Origin: Bondarzewia mesenterica | Lineage: Eukaryota; Basidiomycota; Agaricomycetes; Russulales; Bondarzewiaceae | Direction: 5' to 3' | Length of the DNA: 33,169 bases | Assembly: GCA_004802705.1 (NCBI GenBank) | Contig: SGPL01000371.1 | Span: 1-33,169, forward strand | In this document: positions 1 to 11,599 of the stretch, piece after piece | Numbering within the stretch: position 1 is the stretch's first letter | Layout: every line of letters starts with the position of its first letter | Program-made: the position numbers and the translations under genes | Notes under the pieces: model-generated | What the model was told of the DNA's origin: nothing | What the model saw: the letters and a program-made list of their open reading frames with translations, nothing else | Database searches by the model: none

Positions 1-63
1 CTTACTTTTTGTAGTCTTGATAAATGTATTGTTATTTGTTAATTTAGATCATTTTGGGCTATT

Positions 64-192
64 AACGTAACCCAGGAATCCTATAGCCATCATTAAAATT
101 AAAATTATTACTCCAATAGTCCATACTAAAACTCTAGGTGATTTATAACTAGAATAATATAATCCTCTTGCAATATGCAATCTCCTACTAAA
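64..192 (-). pseudogene. cob: Mitochondrial cytochrome b (cob) fragment, probable NUMT
   Basis: The minus strand encodes about 39 residues of apocytochrome b, the haem-binding subunit of respiratory complex III. The recognisable run is LHIARGLYY, then [10 protein letters not shown], then [10 protein letters not shown] and FLGYV. This part of the protein carries a b-haem ligand region and a transmembrane helix. The usual YYGSYKSP reads YYSSYKSP (a GGT to AGT type change). The match stops after FLGYV, where cob would continue LPYGQMS, and upstream of LHI, where three n bases lie; neither flank looks like cob. Codons are very AT-rich, as in fungal mtDNA. An exon between two mitochondrial introns is an alternative origin for both ends. 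Nuclear transposon relics follow on the same contig, so a nuclear copy is the simplest reading. Confidence 0.82.
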
Positions 193-1619
193 NNNGATAT
201 TTTTAATTAAAAAATGCTTTAACTTAACTAATAAATGCAAAAACTTCATCAAATGCTGTGTGTAGTAAAAACTGCTTTTATAACAGTTGATCAGCTGTAA
301 AGTTTTTTGTATATTGCTCAATATTATTCTACATTAGCTTTAGTTATTAAAATTTTGCTTACAAGCAGCTTCAGTTGATCATGTGTGATCAATATCAATT
401 ATGCAATTGGCTTCAATTATAACAATTATATACAATTACATGTTATTTGCATGTTAGAGTTTTTCTGATGATGAGTTTGAGTGAGTGAGGCCAAGGCATT
501 GCAACTGCTAGTGGCTTGCCTCAATACTTTTACATTTTGCAAATACAAATCTGTTGTTGTATTTCTCTACTATCTGATATTAGGCAAATTTATGTGTGAA
601 TAATTTATAGAGCACTAATTTATAACCAACAATTTGCTATGAGCTAGACCTTTTTGAGTTTGAAGGGAGTGTGGTTAGGCATTGAACTTAAGAGATACAT
701 TTCACCAGTTTGGCTACATTTCATACATGTCAAGATAAAGTCATTCCTTTTAATCTTAAAAATCAATGTGTTTAGTGATGGGTTGGCAAATATGACATAG
801 AGACTTGTACTGAGAGAATAAAGTGCAGATGAATGGAGTGATCCATTGCTATATTGTATTTTATTGCTGAGCAAGCATGTTCAGCTATAAAAAAAGTCTG
901 TATGTATGAACTAATATTGTGAGTACTGGTCTATAGCCAAAACTTGACTTGTGTGACTGAAGAACATTTTTTTTGCAAGTAGACAAGGCTTTGATAAGAC
1001 AGTTTGTTTACTAAGCACTACAGACATAAAACAGCCATTGTTAATATTGCTATTAATGCTATTGCTATTGATGTCATGACTGATGCTGTTGCCAGTATTG
1101 CTACTGACCTAGCTCTCAGTGCTCTGTCACTGCTACCGAGGCCCTTAGCAAAGTCACTAGCAATGCACAAACTATTTCATGCTTTGAAGGTAGTATCAGA
1201 TATATAGATTAAAAAGGTTACAACATGTCAGATATAACAACATGCATAGCATTTGACAAATACAGATAATAGGTGCTGGGCCAAGAGGATCGACATCTAT
1301 CTTCATCTGTGATAAGTACTTCTATCCATCTACTCTCAAACAAGTTATCTGTAATAGACAGAACAGCCTCCCTCTTTAATGACACAAAAACTAAGTTTTT
1401 GAATGATAGCTGAAAAGAGTAGAAAGAGGTGGCACTAAGAGTGCAGAAGGATTTGGAGAGGCCATGGGCATCCTTAATAACCCAAGATAGGCCAAAGAAA
1501 GATATCCTACTCCAACCCCTCAAGTGTGTACAGTATATCTTTAACCTTTAAAAGGTCAGTCAATTTATCCCTTTAGTGATTGGGTCCTACTGACCACCCA
1601 CAGTTAATGCATAAATACT
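193..1619. other. AT-rich stretch without recognisable gene
   Basis: No convincing gene is seen. Short open frames exist on both strands (about 644-874, 1004-1207 and 1218-1523) but none resembles a protein I recognise. The run of Ala/Ile/Val codons near 1030-1110 looks like a degraded GATGCT-type repeat, as found in the acidic parts of genes A and A'. The 5' end of gene A' probably lies in the last few hundred bases but cannot be placed. Confidence 0.5.
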
Positions 1620-4470
1620 TGCTATCTAAGCTTTTGAAGACAAATAAGAAGGAGAGAAAGGACAAAATCTTTTATATCTAGCAATAAACCTAACTGGAGT
1701 CATAAAGTTTATGAAAAGGAAGGACATCGAGGCCCACATCTAGAAGCATCATGGAGTGATGCTAAAGGATTTCTTGGACTATATCTCTTACTACTAAGAT
1801 GAAATAAGGGTGGTGAGGAATTCAGTAAATGAGGAGAACATGTCAAAGTTTTAAAAGCTCACTAAGAAGTAGAATACGGTGCATTTACTGGTTAAAAAAT
1901 AAAGAGAGTGAGTAGGTTTTTTATTACTAATGATATACTGATAGATATTTTTATAGATTTATTGAGCATGCCAATTAATATGTGAAGGAGTTCACTGGTC
2001 AGATGTTCTGGCAACTAAATATGAGGTTGTTTATTTTCTCGATAATAATGCTAAAGGATAGCAAGCTGATATATACTTAGTGAGTTTGCTCTCCATAGTG
2101 GTTTTAGTGATGACTGATATTAAACAGTCTTATCAGTCATAACTTTAATGAGGAGAACAGATCAACTTCATTCATTAATTCTCATTTGAATTAGAATACC
2201 AGCAAGATTAAAAAAAAAAATAGCAGAGTACACTAATGAGGTATTTAGTGAGCATTTTATAGATGATGTGTATGAGAGTAGCTCTCATGCCTATAACAAG
2301 TACTACAAAAGTTGAAGAGGAGGCCAAGGAGAAAGTGAAGAAAGCCAATTTTAAAGTTAGCCACTACCAAGGATAGGAGGGTGATGTTGCCATCACTAGA
2401 GAAAAATAAGATTTTTGACTTAAAGCAAATGAAGGGCTTAATGAGAGTAGTGATGATCATAGTATATAATATGTTAAAATTAGACATTCTGACATTCTTG
2501 TGTTATAATATTATAAGAGCAGCAAGTAGAAATATAAAGGAATTAATGCTATAGGGGGAGTTAAAGGAACAGTAAGGTGAGTACCTCACTGATGAGTACT
2601 TTTTTAAAGATTTTGTCATCAAAAAGCCATTGGAGCTAGTTCGAGAAATAATTATGAAGCTAATAAACTATTAGTATAATTGGCAAGAGGATGACAAGGC
2701 TCTGGTCATATTCAAGTTATATTGGGCATCAGATGATGGAGTTCAGTCAGCAATGGTGACTGTCATAAAGAAAGGAAAGCTGAGGAAAGGCAAGGCTTGT
2801 GAATTGGTGTTAGCATTAGTGTTAGTGTCAGTGTTGACTTCAGTGAAAAGTTTAGCAAAAAATAAGAAGAAAGCCATCCCTCTCTCTCTCTGAGGAGGTA
2901 GAGGAAAGCATGAAGATAATGAAGCAGGCTGAGGAGAAATTTGAGGTAGAGCTTAAGCAGATAATGGAGGATAATAGCAATAATAATAGTAAGGATGAGG
3001 CTGAGGTCTCTCAAGCAGTTTTTGACAGATAAAAGACTATTATTGAGCAATTGTTGGCCGACCCCTCAATAATCGATCTAAATATCTTACTAGTGTCTAC
3101 CTATACTCAGTGTGACATGGGCAAGATGAGCTTTCTGCTCAACCTCAGTGCTCAGGTTGAATACAGAATGATGTTGTCTGCCATCCTCGAGCATGAATTA
3201 TAACTAGTTAACTTCTATAGTAAAATCAATGCTGATTTTAACTTAGAATGATCATCCATTCACCACTGCTAATAAATCTCCTTTCTTAGTGCAACTGAAA
3301 GTATAACAGTCTATACCTTTCTAAATTAGTACATATTTCAATGGAAGGTGAAGAAGTATTGATGATGTGGCTCACTAAAAATCTACATCTTAGTGAGGAT
3401 AGCAAGTCATAGCTAAAGGAGAATCTATTGCTCATTGCACTTGCCATTAAGATGCTATTAAATGACAGCCATCTAATTCAGTTCTATGAGGATCTTAATG
3501 CTAATGCTGATGTGAATGCCACCACTACCAGCAACATTTTACTGTATGTATAAACTATACAGCTAGACTTTTTAGCCTGTGACTTGCTTACCATCAAGGT
3601 GTCCAACTAGATCACTGAGGCCCTACCAAAGCAACTCCAATAAGCTGAGGAAGCCGAGCCAGTGATGGTCAAATTAGAAGAGGTAGAGGAGATGAACTCT
3701 GAATTATAGAAAATATTGTCAAAGTTTAATCTTCAAGAATGCCTAAAGATAGCAAAGACTAATGCTACCAGCGATGATGAGGTAAATTTATATTCATTGA
3801 ATATAGCTTTGCATGTATTGATGAAAAACTTGAGTTGAAAACTAAACTCACAGTTCTCAAGATAAAAGCAGATGTTACAGCTACTAAAGAGGCTGGGCCA
3901 ACAACTAAACTGGCACTATCAGTGTTGGCCAATAATAAAGACTAAGATATAGCCCTTGACAAGGCAGGGGAATAAGCCTCTGGTGAAGTATCAGTGAGCT
4001 CATCAAAGGAGATAGACTTGAAATAGATAAGTCACATTGACAATATGTATTTTGTGTGTCATTCATATATAATAGGAGGCTGAAGATGCTGAGGAGGAAG
4101 CTGAGGAGGATGACTCCATTAAAAATAATACACTAGAGGTCACTGTTCTCTAAAAGAGGAAGCAGTTGGCAAAAGCAATAGCACAAGCTGAGAAAACCTC
4201 AGTGAAATGGTATAAGGTCATTGTCGATGAGTTTTATGTAAAGATTACTGATAAGAAGTTGAAGAATAACTTGGCGAATACTTCTAGAACACATTGCCAT
4301 ACAAATGTGAAGGTAATTGTTCATAGATTTGTTTATCAGATATATTGAATACAATTTCAGATGGACACAAAATCATCAAGGCCAAAAAGAGGCCATAAGC
4401 TGAGTCCACTGGAAATACAAACTCGATCATAATTGGCAGTAAGCATTTCTAAAGCTAAAGGTAGGTGATA
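1620..4470 (+). pseudogene. Gene A' : decayed paralogue of uncharacterised gene A (22.5-25.7 kb)
   Basis: Function unknown. Read across frames, it matches gene A in order. KDKIFYI...GVIKFMKRKDIEAHI (about 1.66-1.73 kb) pairs with KDKINYF...QVIQKVKKKEIQTYI. YVKEFTGQMFWQLNMRLF (about 2.0 kb) pairs with YIKEFVRQMYRQLSMRVF. SHNFNEENRSTSFI (about 2.13 kb) pairs with SHNYNEENRTLSFI. A segment near 2.6 kb pairs with the A segment ending KLIDYW. NLSAQVEYRMMLSAI (about 3.15 kb) pairs with NVSSRREYRDMLAAI. From about 3,340 to 3,780 one frame is open except for five stops, all TAG or TAA, at 3410, 3551, 3608, 3641 and 3707, where Gln fits. The last exons are acidic (EAEDAEEEAEED) and then basic. It converges on B'. 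The 5' end is not defined. It is more AT-rich and more damaged than A. Confidence 0.78.
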
Positions 4471-4720
4471 AATTAGAGATTAATTGCTTGTACACTAACA
4501 TGAGAAATAGATCATATCGCTGGTGGCATGTTGTAAATATGAGATAGAGGCTAGTGTCAAGATGGTGATGATATTAGCAATAGCAATAGCAATGATGATA
4601 GCATTTTTATTTTATTATAATTCACCTTACTCAGTATTGCAAGCATTAAAGGAGTTCAAATTGTATCTATTATAAATACAAAAAAAAAAATCTGTTATAT
4701 GTATATTTAAAAAAAAGGAA
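4471..4720. other. A'/B' convergent intergenic spacer
   Basis: Short AT-rich spacer between the 3' ends of A' and B', with A-runs near 4680 and 4710 and AATAAA-like sequence. It matches in position the 126-base spacer between A and B in the younger element. No gene seen. Confidence 0.5.
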
Positions 4721-7162
4721 TCAGCTCTTGTTGTTGAGCTAATCCTTTGGCATCTGCCCACTAGCAGCCTCACCCTCAGTATCACCACTGATGCTGCTGC
4801 TGTCCATGTCCTCATCTAATATTAATAACTCCTTCTAGGTCTATCACTTATCTACCTTAGCCAACTAGTATTCAGCCCTATCTAGTTGAGGCTGAGGCAG
4901 TGTCGATGTGGGTGATGGAGTCAGTATTATTATTGATAGCAATAGAGAAAAGAAAGAATGAGGGGAGGAGGTAAGATGGAGAGGCAGGCCCATTGAAAGG
5001 TGATTTTATGCTACCTTTGCCATCAGCAACTTTGGTGAGTCGAGGTAAATGCTGATGCTGAGGGCACCTGCTATTGCTAGTAGAAGAACTGAGGTAGTTG
5101 GTGTAGATGGAGGGAAAGAGGAAGGAGGGGGTGAAGAATGTAGTAAGAGGGCAAACAGAGGGAGGGAGGATATAGAGAGAAGAGGGAGGAGGCATTGGTG
5201 GTGTTGATATTACCATCATTATCACCATTACTACTCTCAGTAGATAGGCCTGCTTGCTCTTATGCTAATTATCCATCCACTGCTACCTTGAGCAGCTTGA
5301 TGTAGCACATCAAGTTATCAATATGTATGCCATAATCTGCCTCTATCACTGTCTGGTGCTGTCTCACCTGATCGACTAACCCTTCCATAAAGTTGAACAT
5401 CATCTACAGCTCTTTGATGATTGGTAGGACATCAACATACTCCATGGGGTTTAAAGGTGATAAACTAGCCTCAAGTTGTGGGGCCTCAGCAAGGGCAGTA
5501 GGAGCAGCAAGGGCAATAAGAATAATGGAGGTGGAGGGAATAGCAAGGATAAATACATTAGAGATGGCTATATCTATCTTTATCCTACTATCACTCAGTG
5601 ATATTGTCACTGACTAAATGAACCAAATCAATCCTCAAGTAGAGATCACAATCTTTACTACTCAAATCTATTAGAATTATCAACAAAATAAATAACAAAT
5701 AAGTGACTTACTTTTCATCGACTTTACTAACCTCTGCGATAATGATGGTGCTCTTGATGTTATTTCCTCCTTGTGCATGAGATCCCCATGCCACTCATAG
5801 ATGACCACTTTATGCATTCTTATTAGTATCAGCATTAGTGACATTATGATCTTCACAGCCTCCTCACTCTGTTAGTAGAAGCAGCTCAATCTAGCCTTTG
5901 GCAAGAAGAGGACAGTAGCAGCAGCTGTATTAGTAACTAATAATGAGGCAGGATGTCTCTCCTTCTGCCTTTTGCAATCGGGCGACTGATTTTAAGTACT
6001 TCATCTCGCATTCATGGCATACCTCACATGCGACATGCATAGTAAAGTGGCAGGTATATTTTAGCCACTTGCACCCAGTACAAAAGCCTAAGTAGTCAAT
6101 GTTATTCTCATCTCGATGAGTCAGTCTCACCCATTTCACCTTGCTTGGTGCTCATCTCTATAGTGCCTTTTTGGCAACCTTCTTCTGTATTGAATTAGTG
6201 GGTGCACATAGTGATGAGCTTCACTAGAGCCTCCTCCTCATCTTGCTAAGTAAGTCTCACCTGCCTTGCTATGCTCACAGGTTGCTTCAGTGCTAATGGT
6301 AACTAAACTACCATCTTCTGCATTCAGTTAGTATCTGTGCTCACTCATTACCTTGTTGCACTCATCTTTTTTCTAAATAAGGCCTCTTTATCCTCCTCTA
6401 TTGTCCCCACCATCTCTAAACTCTTTACTAATTGAATCTGCTACTACTTGGTCACTACCATTGCTATTACTGCCTCTCTACCCCCAATACCTTCTTCTTC
6501 CCTTTGTTCACCTTTCCCTCTACTACCTCTACCTTTGTGTCTACTGCCATCACCATGCTCTCCTCACTGGACTCTCCCTCACTCACTTGTCACACTGCTG
6601 ACTTCTTCAACACCCTTTCTCCTTCAGCTTATAGGACTCCATAGCTTCATCTCAGCAACTTTGATGACAAATGACTGACTAACTCTTGATGGCATAGTGT
6701 CTACCTCGATCTCAGGTAAGTCAGTGATGAGGAGGAGGAGAGACATGAGGATGAGTGCCAGATGAGCTATGATCTTGTCAATGTAAGGTAGATAGAAGAT
6801 ATAATGAATGGAGAATCTGACCATCATTGCAAACTACTTAGCCTCTTCATCAGCTCTAGCATTGTCACTCACTTGTTATATTAGTAGCTCCCTAGCACAC
6901 ATGAGTTGTCAGACTAAATTATCTCATAGATGATCTCACACTTGTCACACAGAGTAAGCTTCAGCTCAGTGGCCACACTGATGATGAGATAGGGGATGTG
7001 GATAGTGAAGCTTTCAATTGATGTCTTCTTTTGATCATTGATGACTAAAGCTTGTGTTCCAACAGTTGTAAAGTCAACCTCACTAATGGCCAATGCAGTG
7101 TGAGTGGCAAAAGTGGCCAAGATATGGGCAATGATATAGTAAACTTTGTCTTGATAAGACAT
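4721..7162 (-). pseudogene. Gene B' : decayed paralogue of uncharacterised gene B (25.9-28.3 kb)
   Basis: Function unknown. The probable start is the Met at 7162 (MSYQDKVYYIIAHILATFA), which aligns with the start of gene B (MSSTVQATYCIAARIQAALA). A charged, low-complexity middle follows (around 6.4-6.7 kb). A Cys cluster lies at about 6.0-6.1 kb, FCTGC...TCHF...ACEVCHEC; its C-x7-C-x2-C core matches CYFAGQAACYEC in B. A helical segment at about 5.3-5.6 kb (IIKELQMMFNFMEGLVDQVR) and an acidic, Ser-rich C-terminus complete the same order as in B. Many stops and shifts break the frame. The end is the TAG near 4739 or the TGA at 4721. Cys spacing suggests a metal-binding knuckle, but this is inference. 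Weaker match than A/A', so the alignment should be tested. Confidence 0.66.
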
Positions 7163-7881
7163 AGTAAGAAAGAGTAATAGCTTCCAGTATGAGCAGCAGA
7201 AGGATGGAATAGTAGTGTTAGAAAGACCAAGAGTCAAGTGGCACTATCATTGCCCTTAATACTTGGCTACCATTGACATGTATTTGCTTATTAGTGCATC
7301 TTGGCATCTATTTATCTCACTAACCCCTTCATATTTCTGCTGCTATCAGTGCTGATGGGTCTCACATTTAATTTCTCTTATTTATCTCCTCTTTCTCAGC
7401 TTTCTTTTGCTAAACACCTTTTCCCAAAACTACCCTCTCATCAAAAATAAGTGTAGTGATTTTTTGTTAGCATTTATCACTCATATCCACTGTTAGTGGA
7501 TCTTGATGATTAGGCAGTTCAAGCAGCTTTGATCGCTGGCTTCACTTCTGATATGTTCTTTTTTATTTTTTTATTTTTATTTTAACAATGTCATGCACAC
7601 CACTCGATGACCATTTCCTTAGATAAGATTCACATAAGTAATAATACCTTTACTAATGGTGCACAATCCAATACTATGCAGACTTATGCTCCTACTAGCC
7701 ATACCAATAGCTATACATTCAGTGATGATGTGATATACTCTTTACTCATTGTGTGCTCTCTTCAAGTCTTGTGATGAATTTATAACTGACTTTGAACCTC
7801 TTTAGCCAATGAGTTTGATCAGTACATCTCTGAACTTTCACTATATGTATTGACATTTTCTACCTAAGTTCTGATGAACAC
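7163..7881. other. Region upstream of B', no gene recognised
   Basis: About 700 bases between the B' start and a short plus-strand ORF. A T-rich run lies at 7560-7585. No coding relic that I can name on either strand. Confidence 0.4.
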
Positions 7882-8280
7882 TTGCCAATATCACCTCTAC
7901 CTCAAGTCTCAGTAGAGTTGCCATTTGGTGCATCAATGACAATGACTATTCACTCAGTATTAAGTCAATCTAGGATTAGTCATTCAGTAGTCAGTCACTT
8001 GGCAGTCAGTCAATTAGCAGTCAGTCACTCAGCCATTAGTCATTCAGCCATCAGCAAGTCTGCACTATCATAATAGTGAATAGCAGGTGAGTTAACTTAT
8101 TCATGTTTTTTCCTTGCTCCTTATCAGATGATAGTTAGATGAGATACAGATATAACTGTGGGCTCACCACTAAGTGACCCTCTTTTAGCAGCTCATGATG
8201 AGTTGAACATCCTATGTGAGATTTTAGGTTATCAACAGCAAGTGGTAGACAGGTTGGAGAGAATGAGAAGGATGTTGTAG
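7882..8280 (+). pseudogene. Short two-exon ORF relic with Ser/His/Ala repeats
   Basis: Not recognised. The first open part (7882-8073) begins MPISPLPQVSVELPFGAS and runs into repeats of five residues such as VSHLA, VSQLA, VSHSA and ISHSA, made by a 15-base tandem repeat. A possible intron starts at GTGAGT (about 8088) and ends at CAG (about 8129). The following segment reads MIVR, a TGA where CGA (Arg) would fit, then DTDITVGSPLSDPLLAAHDE and a helical end, ERMRRML, before TAG. It lies between gene B' and the tandem array. It may be a real small gene of the older element or chance; I cannot tell. Confidence 0.35.
7975..8064 (+). repeat. 15-bp tandem repeat, six units
   Basis: Six consecutive 15-base units with consensus close to GTCAGTCACTCAGCA, with substitutions but no indels. 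The unit length keeps frame and encodes (V/I)S(H/Q/K)xA in the overlapping short ORF. Confidence 0.85.
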
Positions 8281-8369
8281 TATCATAATTAAAAAATTAG
8301 ATAGTGTTAATATATAGGCTGAGCTATATCTACTGATTAAATATCTCATTGAATTTTAGTAGGCTCATC

Positions 8370-9395
8370 TATATCAGATGCTTGATGAATGGCCAAGCAA
8401 TATATTTTATTATGCTCAGCCCATTAGTTTGATATATTCACTGGCAAGCCAAGTGATATATTTTATTGTGTTGGGTCCAACCATCTGAAATGCTTACTGG
8501 CAAGCTGAACAATCTATTTTATTGTGGTGGGCCCAATTGTCTCAGGTGCTCACCAAGGACCTAAGCATTATATTTTATTGTGGTGGGCCTAAGTAATCTA
8601 TTTTATTATGCTGGGCTAAACTATCTCAGATGCTCACCAGCAACTCAAGCAATATATTTTATTGTGCTAGGTCTAACTGTCTGAGATGCTGGCCAAGGAC
8701 CTGAGCAATTTATTTTATCATGCTGGGCTAAACTATCTCTAATTCTCACTGGTAAGCTGAGCATTATATTTGATTATATTGGGCCTAACTATCTCAGATG
8801 CTCACTGAGCACTCAGGCAATATATTGAATTTGCTAAGCTCAACCATTTTAAATGGTCACTGACAAGCCTTGCATACTACTGAGCTCAATTATTCCCATT
8901 GGTTACTGACTATCCTCAGCCCACTCATATTAGATGATATATCTCCTGCCTTCAGCCGAGATCTACTCCATTATCATGGTCACTGAAAATGCATGTTTGA
9001 CTATATCATCTTAGATGATAGTAGGGGATTAAATAGGCTCTTAAATAGTCACTAATAACTGCTGAGCTATTTTTTATATTGGTCAGCCTAGCCATCTCAG
9101 ACAGTCACTGATGAATGTTGAGTTATTTTTTATATTAGTTGGCCTAATTATCTCAGATGATCACTGATGACCCCTGGGCTATTTTTCATTTTACTTAGCC
9201 CAATCATCTAAGATGGTCTTAGTAAGATGCTGAGCTCAACTATTTCAGATTATCTCGATGAGATGTTAGGCCCAACTGTATAAAATATTGATGAGTGGCC
9301 AATTGAGCTCTAGTTAGCTACACTATCTTAGTCATCAAAAATGCATGTTTGGCTAAACTGTCTTAGATAGTAATAAGGGACTGAATAGTATGGTA
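8370..9395. repeat. Degenerate tandem array, right subterminal array of older element
   Basis: About sixteen copies of a short motif close to GGGCTAAACTATCTCAGATG, followed by CTCACTGG-like sequence and an AT-rich spacer such as ATATTTTATTGTG. Copies lie roughly 45-110 bases apart, for example near 8476, 8530, 8612, 8669, 8723, 8779, 9084, 9140, 9199, 9233 and 9352. The motif resembles the one in the right array at about 29.0-29.27 kb (GGCTGAACTATCAGAGATG-like) and has the same orientation relative to the neighbouring B-type gene. No coding potential. Possible transposase-binding repeats, by analogy with other DNA transposons. Confidence 0.8.
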
Positions 9396-9690
9396 TGTAG
9401 GGCTGAGGGTGAGGGACACGCTAGTATATGCTTATCATATTAGCAATCAGAATAATTAGCAATCAAAATAAGAACATGCTAGATTATAGAAATGTATTTA
9501 TAACAAATAGGAAAATAATGTTGTGGATAGTAGAGAGAAAAAGAAGCATTGTATTGGTAGTAGTACAGGTGTTGATGGCCAGCAACTGTGTAAATTTTGA
9601 ATAAGTTTTGTGGCATGTGTCATCTAAAAGTTAAATAAATAAAACCTTGGCTTCATTCATCGATGTGGTCCTGACTCTTGTAGGCTATCA
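9396..9690. other. Spacer after array, no gene seen
   Basis: AT-rich spacer between the array and the integrase relic. It may hold the right end of the older element. No terminal repeat or target duplication could be identified. Confidence 0.4.
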
Positions 9691-11468
9691 ATGATGCCTA
9701 ATCAGCACAATCCTCTTCATATATTTCTTTATTTAAATCTTGAGTATAGTAATGAAAGGCTTTATATACACTTAGCTCCTAAGGCAGACTTATAGCTACT
9801 TATCAAATTCTACTATCACCTTAGATTGTCAGATACATAGATTGCTGTATTAGTGCTCGAGCACTTTGATGAGAACATTTATAAAATAGGGTAAGACATT
9901 ACCTTATTATTTTCATAGCTATAAGACTAATTTTAGCTATAACTAAAACAGAACAAAGTTGATTCAATGACTGCACAAAAAATATGGGCTACTCAGCACA
10001 TAATAGCAAAAGCACATGCTTGAATCCATTGCTGCACATGTTAATGAGATTAAGAAGAGGTTTTTGAATCATAGAGAAGATGCAATTCATAAGGCATTGC
10101 GACTAGAGAAAAATATTTGAGTACCTCAGTCTGTGTAATCCTCTTTAAATCTTTTTTTATGCTGAACTCTGTATTATCAATATCTATAGTGATATCATCT
10201 TTGAGTATCTGAGGCTCACTGAACTGGATGCTGTTGCTACTCGCTAACACTAGAAGTTCAGACAATGCATGTTTTAGGCTGCAGAGTTGAACTACATCTG
10301 AGCATTTAATCAACATGATAAATAATATAGATTTGGGTTATTCTTACACTGCTATCTCAATATTTATCATGGCTATATTTACTGGGTCAAGATTTGATGG
10401 ATAAACTAGAACCAGAGGCTTATTATGAGTTATTACTTTCAGACTGCCCATAATGAGAAGTGTATTTGCCATTTTCTTTTCAAATCTTCTGTATACTAAC
10501 TACTAAATTTCAAGGTGTTTCNCTACTCACACAAAGTGATCTTNACACTGAGAACTTTGAAATAGCTAATGCTCACATAACTATATGANATCACTTAGAT
10601 CCTACACTCATCAGCACTTCACAGTATCAATNGATGCAGAAATATTNNAATATCAAGCCAGAAAGTCTTTAATCAATCTTGTNAAAGGATTNGAGCCCTA
10701 GATTNAAAGATATCTTAGATTTTGGAGTGCACAATGGATTGTATGANATAAGAAATCCTGTTGAGGAGTAGAACTGTTTATTACTTGATATGTGTTTATC
10801 TTGAGCTAATTATCAAAAATTAGGCTCCTTTTTTTGATAACTTGCCATTCTTTGGTTGCAGTGTGAGCTCAACACTTGGGTGTATTAGCAGAATATGACT
10901 GCACATCATGCAAATGAGCATAATATCTTGCCACATGGTATTTCTGAGCTAATTAAGCAAAAACTGCACCAGTTTTAATTCTATCAATTTTTAAGGTTTG
11001 TATTTACTTACTCTTAACTCTTCAACTCACATTACAAAAGTTGGATCAATGCAGATTATTATATCGAAGCAAATTTTANATGAAGTAGAGCAAACTTGGG
11101 CTCCTGNAGACNATTCTATTTTTGTGCTCATTCCCGATGGTTTCACAACTCACATCAANATATTGTATCTCATAGTTAGTCAGCCTGNGGTTACACCTGA
11201 TTCTTTTTGAGATATTTATTGTAACCTTCTGTAGTTACTCAATGACATGCAGCTAAATGATACCTTTCAAGNTGTGCTCGATTAACACAGTCATAATNAA
11301 TCTAATAATAATGATACAGTCTCTCTTTTATCTAATTTATAGNATATTNATCTAAAGAACAANAGTATTNGGCTAAAAGGGCTTCATGTGATAGATGAGA
11401 GATCAGAGGATGTTTTTGCAGAGTTTTTAGATATCGAAGATGATAGTATANCTAATTTGGATGATTAA
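9691..11468 (+). pseudogene. Integrase-core (DDE-type) protein, decayed, of a family common in Agaricomycetes
   Basis: Resembles the basidiomycete integrase catalytic core proteins (RNase H-like fold). Landmarks in order: the start MMPNQHNPLHIFLYL; LHLAPKADLQLL-like and LRLSDTQIAVLVLEHFD-like (about 9.76-9.88 kb); EIKKRFLNHREDAI (10.05 kb); AFNQHDK then YRFGLFLHCYLNIYHGYIYW (about 10.29-10.38 kb), the family's FDQHDKW...SGR core with a likely Asp lost to Asn; QKYxNIKPESL and DILDFGVHNGLY (10.63-10.75 kb); ILPHGISELIKQK (10.93-10.97 kb); and EVEQTWAPxD...VTPDSFxDIY towards the C-terminus, ending DD then TAA at 11466. In-frame stops fall where Trp or Gln is expected (HDKW, NIKPESLWS, NPVEEWN). 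A likely intron begins at GTAAGACATT near 9890. Many n bases from 10.5 kb onward. Family by recall only. Confidence 0.82.
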
Positions 11469-11599
11469 CTTTTCTGACAATCTGACAATTTGTTTGTTAT
11501 TTGTATTAGAAAAATTACTAGTNTTTTTGTCAAGTTCTATTTAAACTTCAGCTTTTTTGCACTTTTACACATTTTACAACTTTTTTTTTTTTAAGTTAC

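Noticed and set aside
1218..1523. 101-residue minus-strand open frame
   Set aside because: No recognisable motif, and it lies antisense to the probable 5' region of gene A'.
3340..3780. Stop-codon reassignment (TAG/TAA read as Gln)
   Set aside because: Arg-to-TGA and Trp-to-stop changes, frameshifts and lost catalytic residues occur in the same relics, and the phytochrome in the same window needs no reassigned stops. Mutational decay explains it.
8370..9395. CRISPR-like array
   Set aside because: Units are degenerate, spacers are themselves similar to each other, and the context is a eukaryotic transposon.
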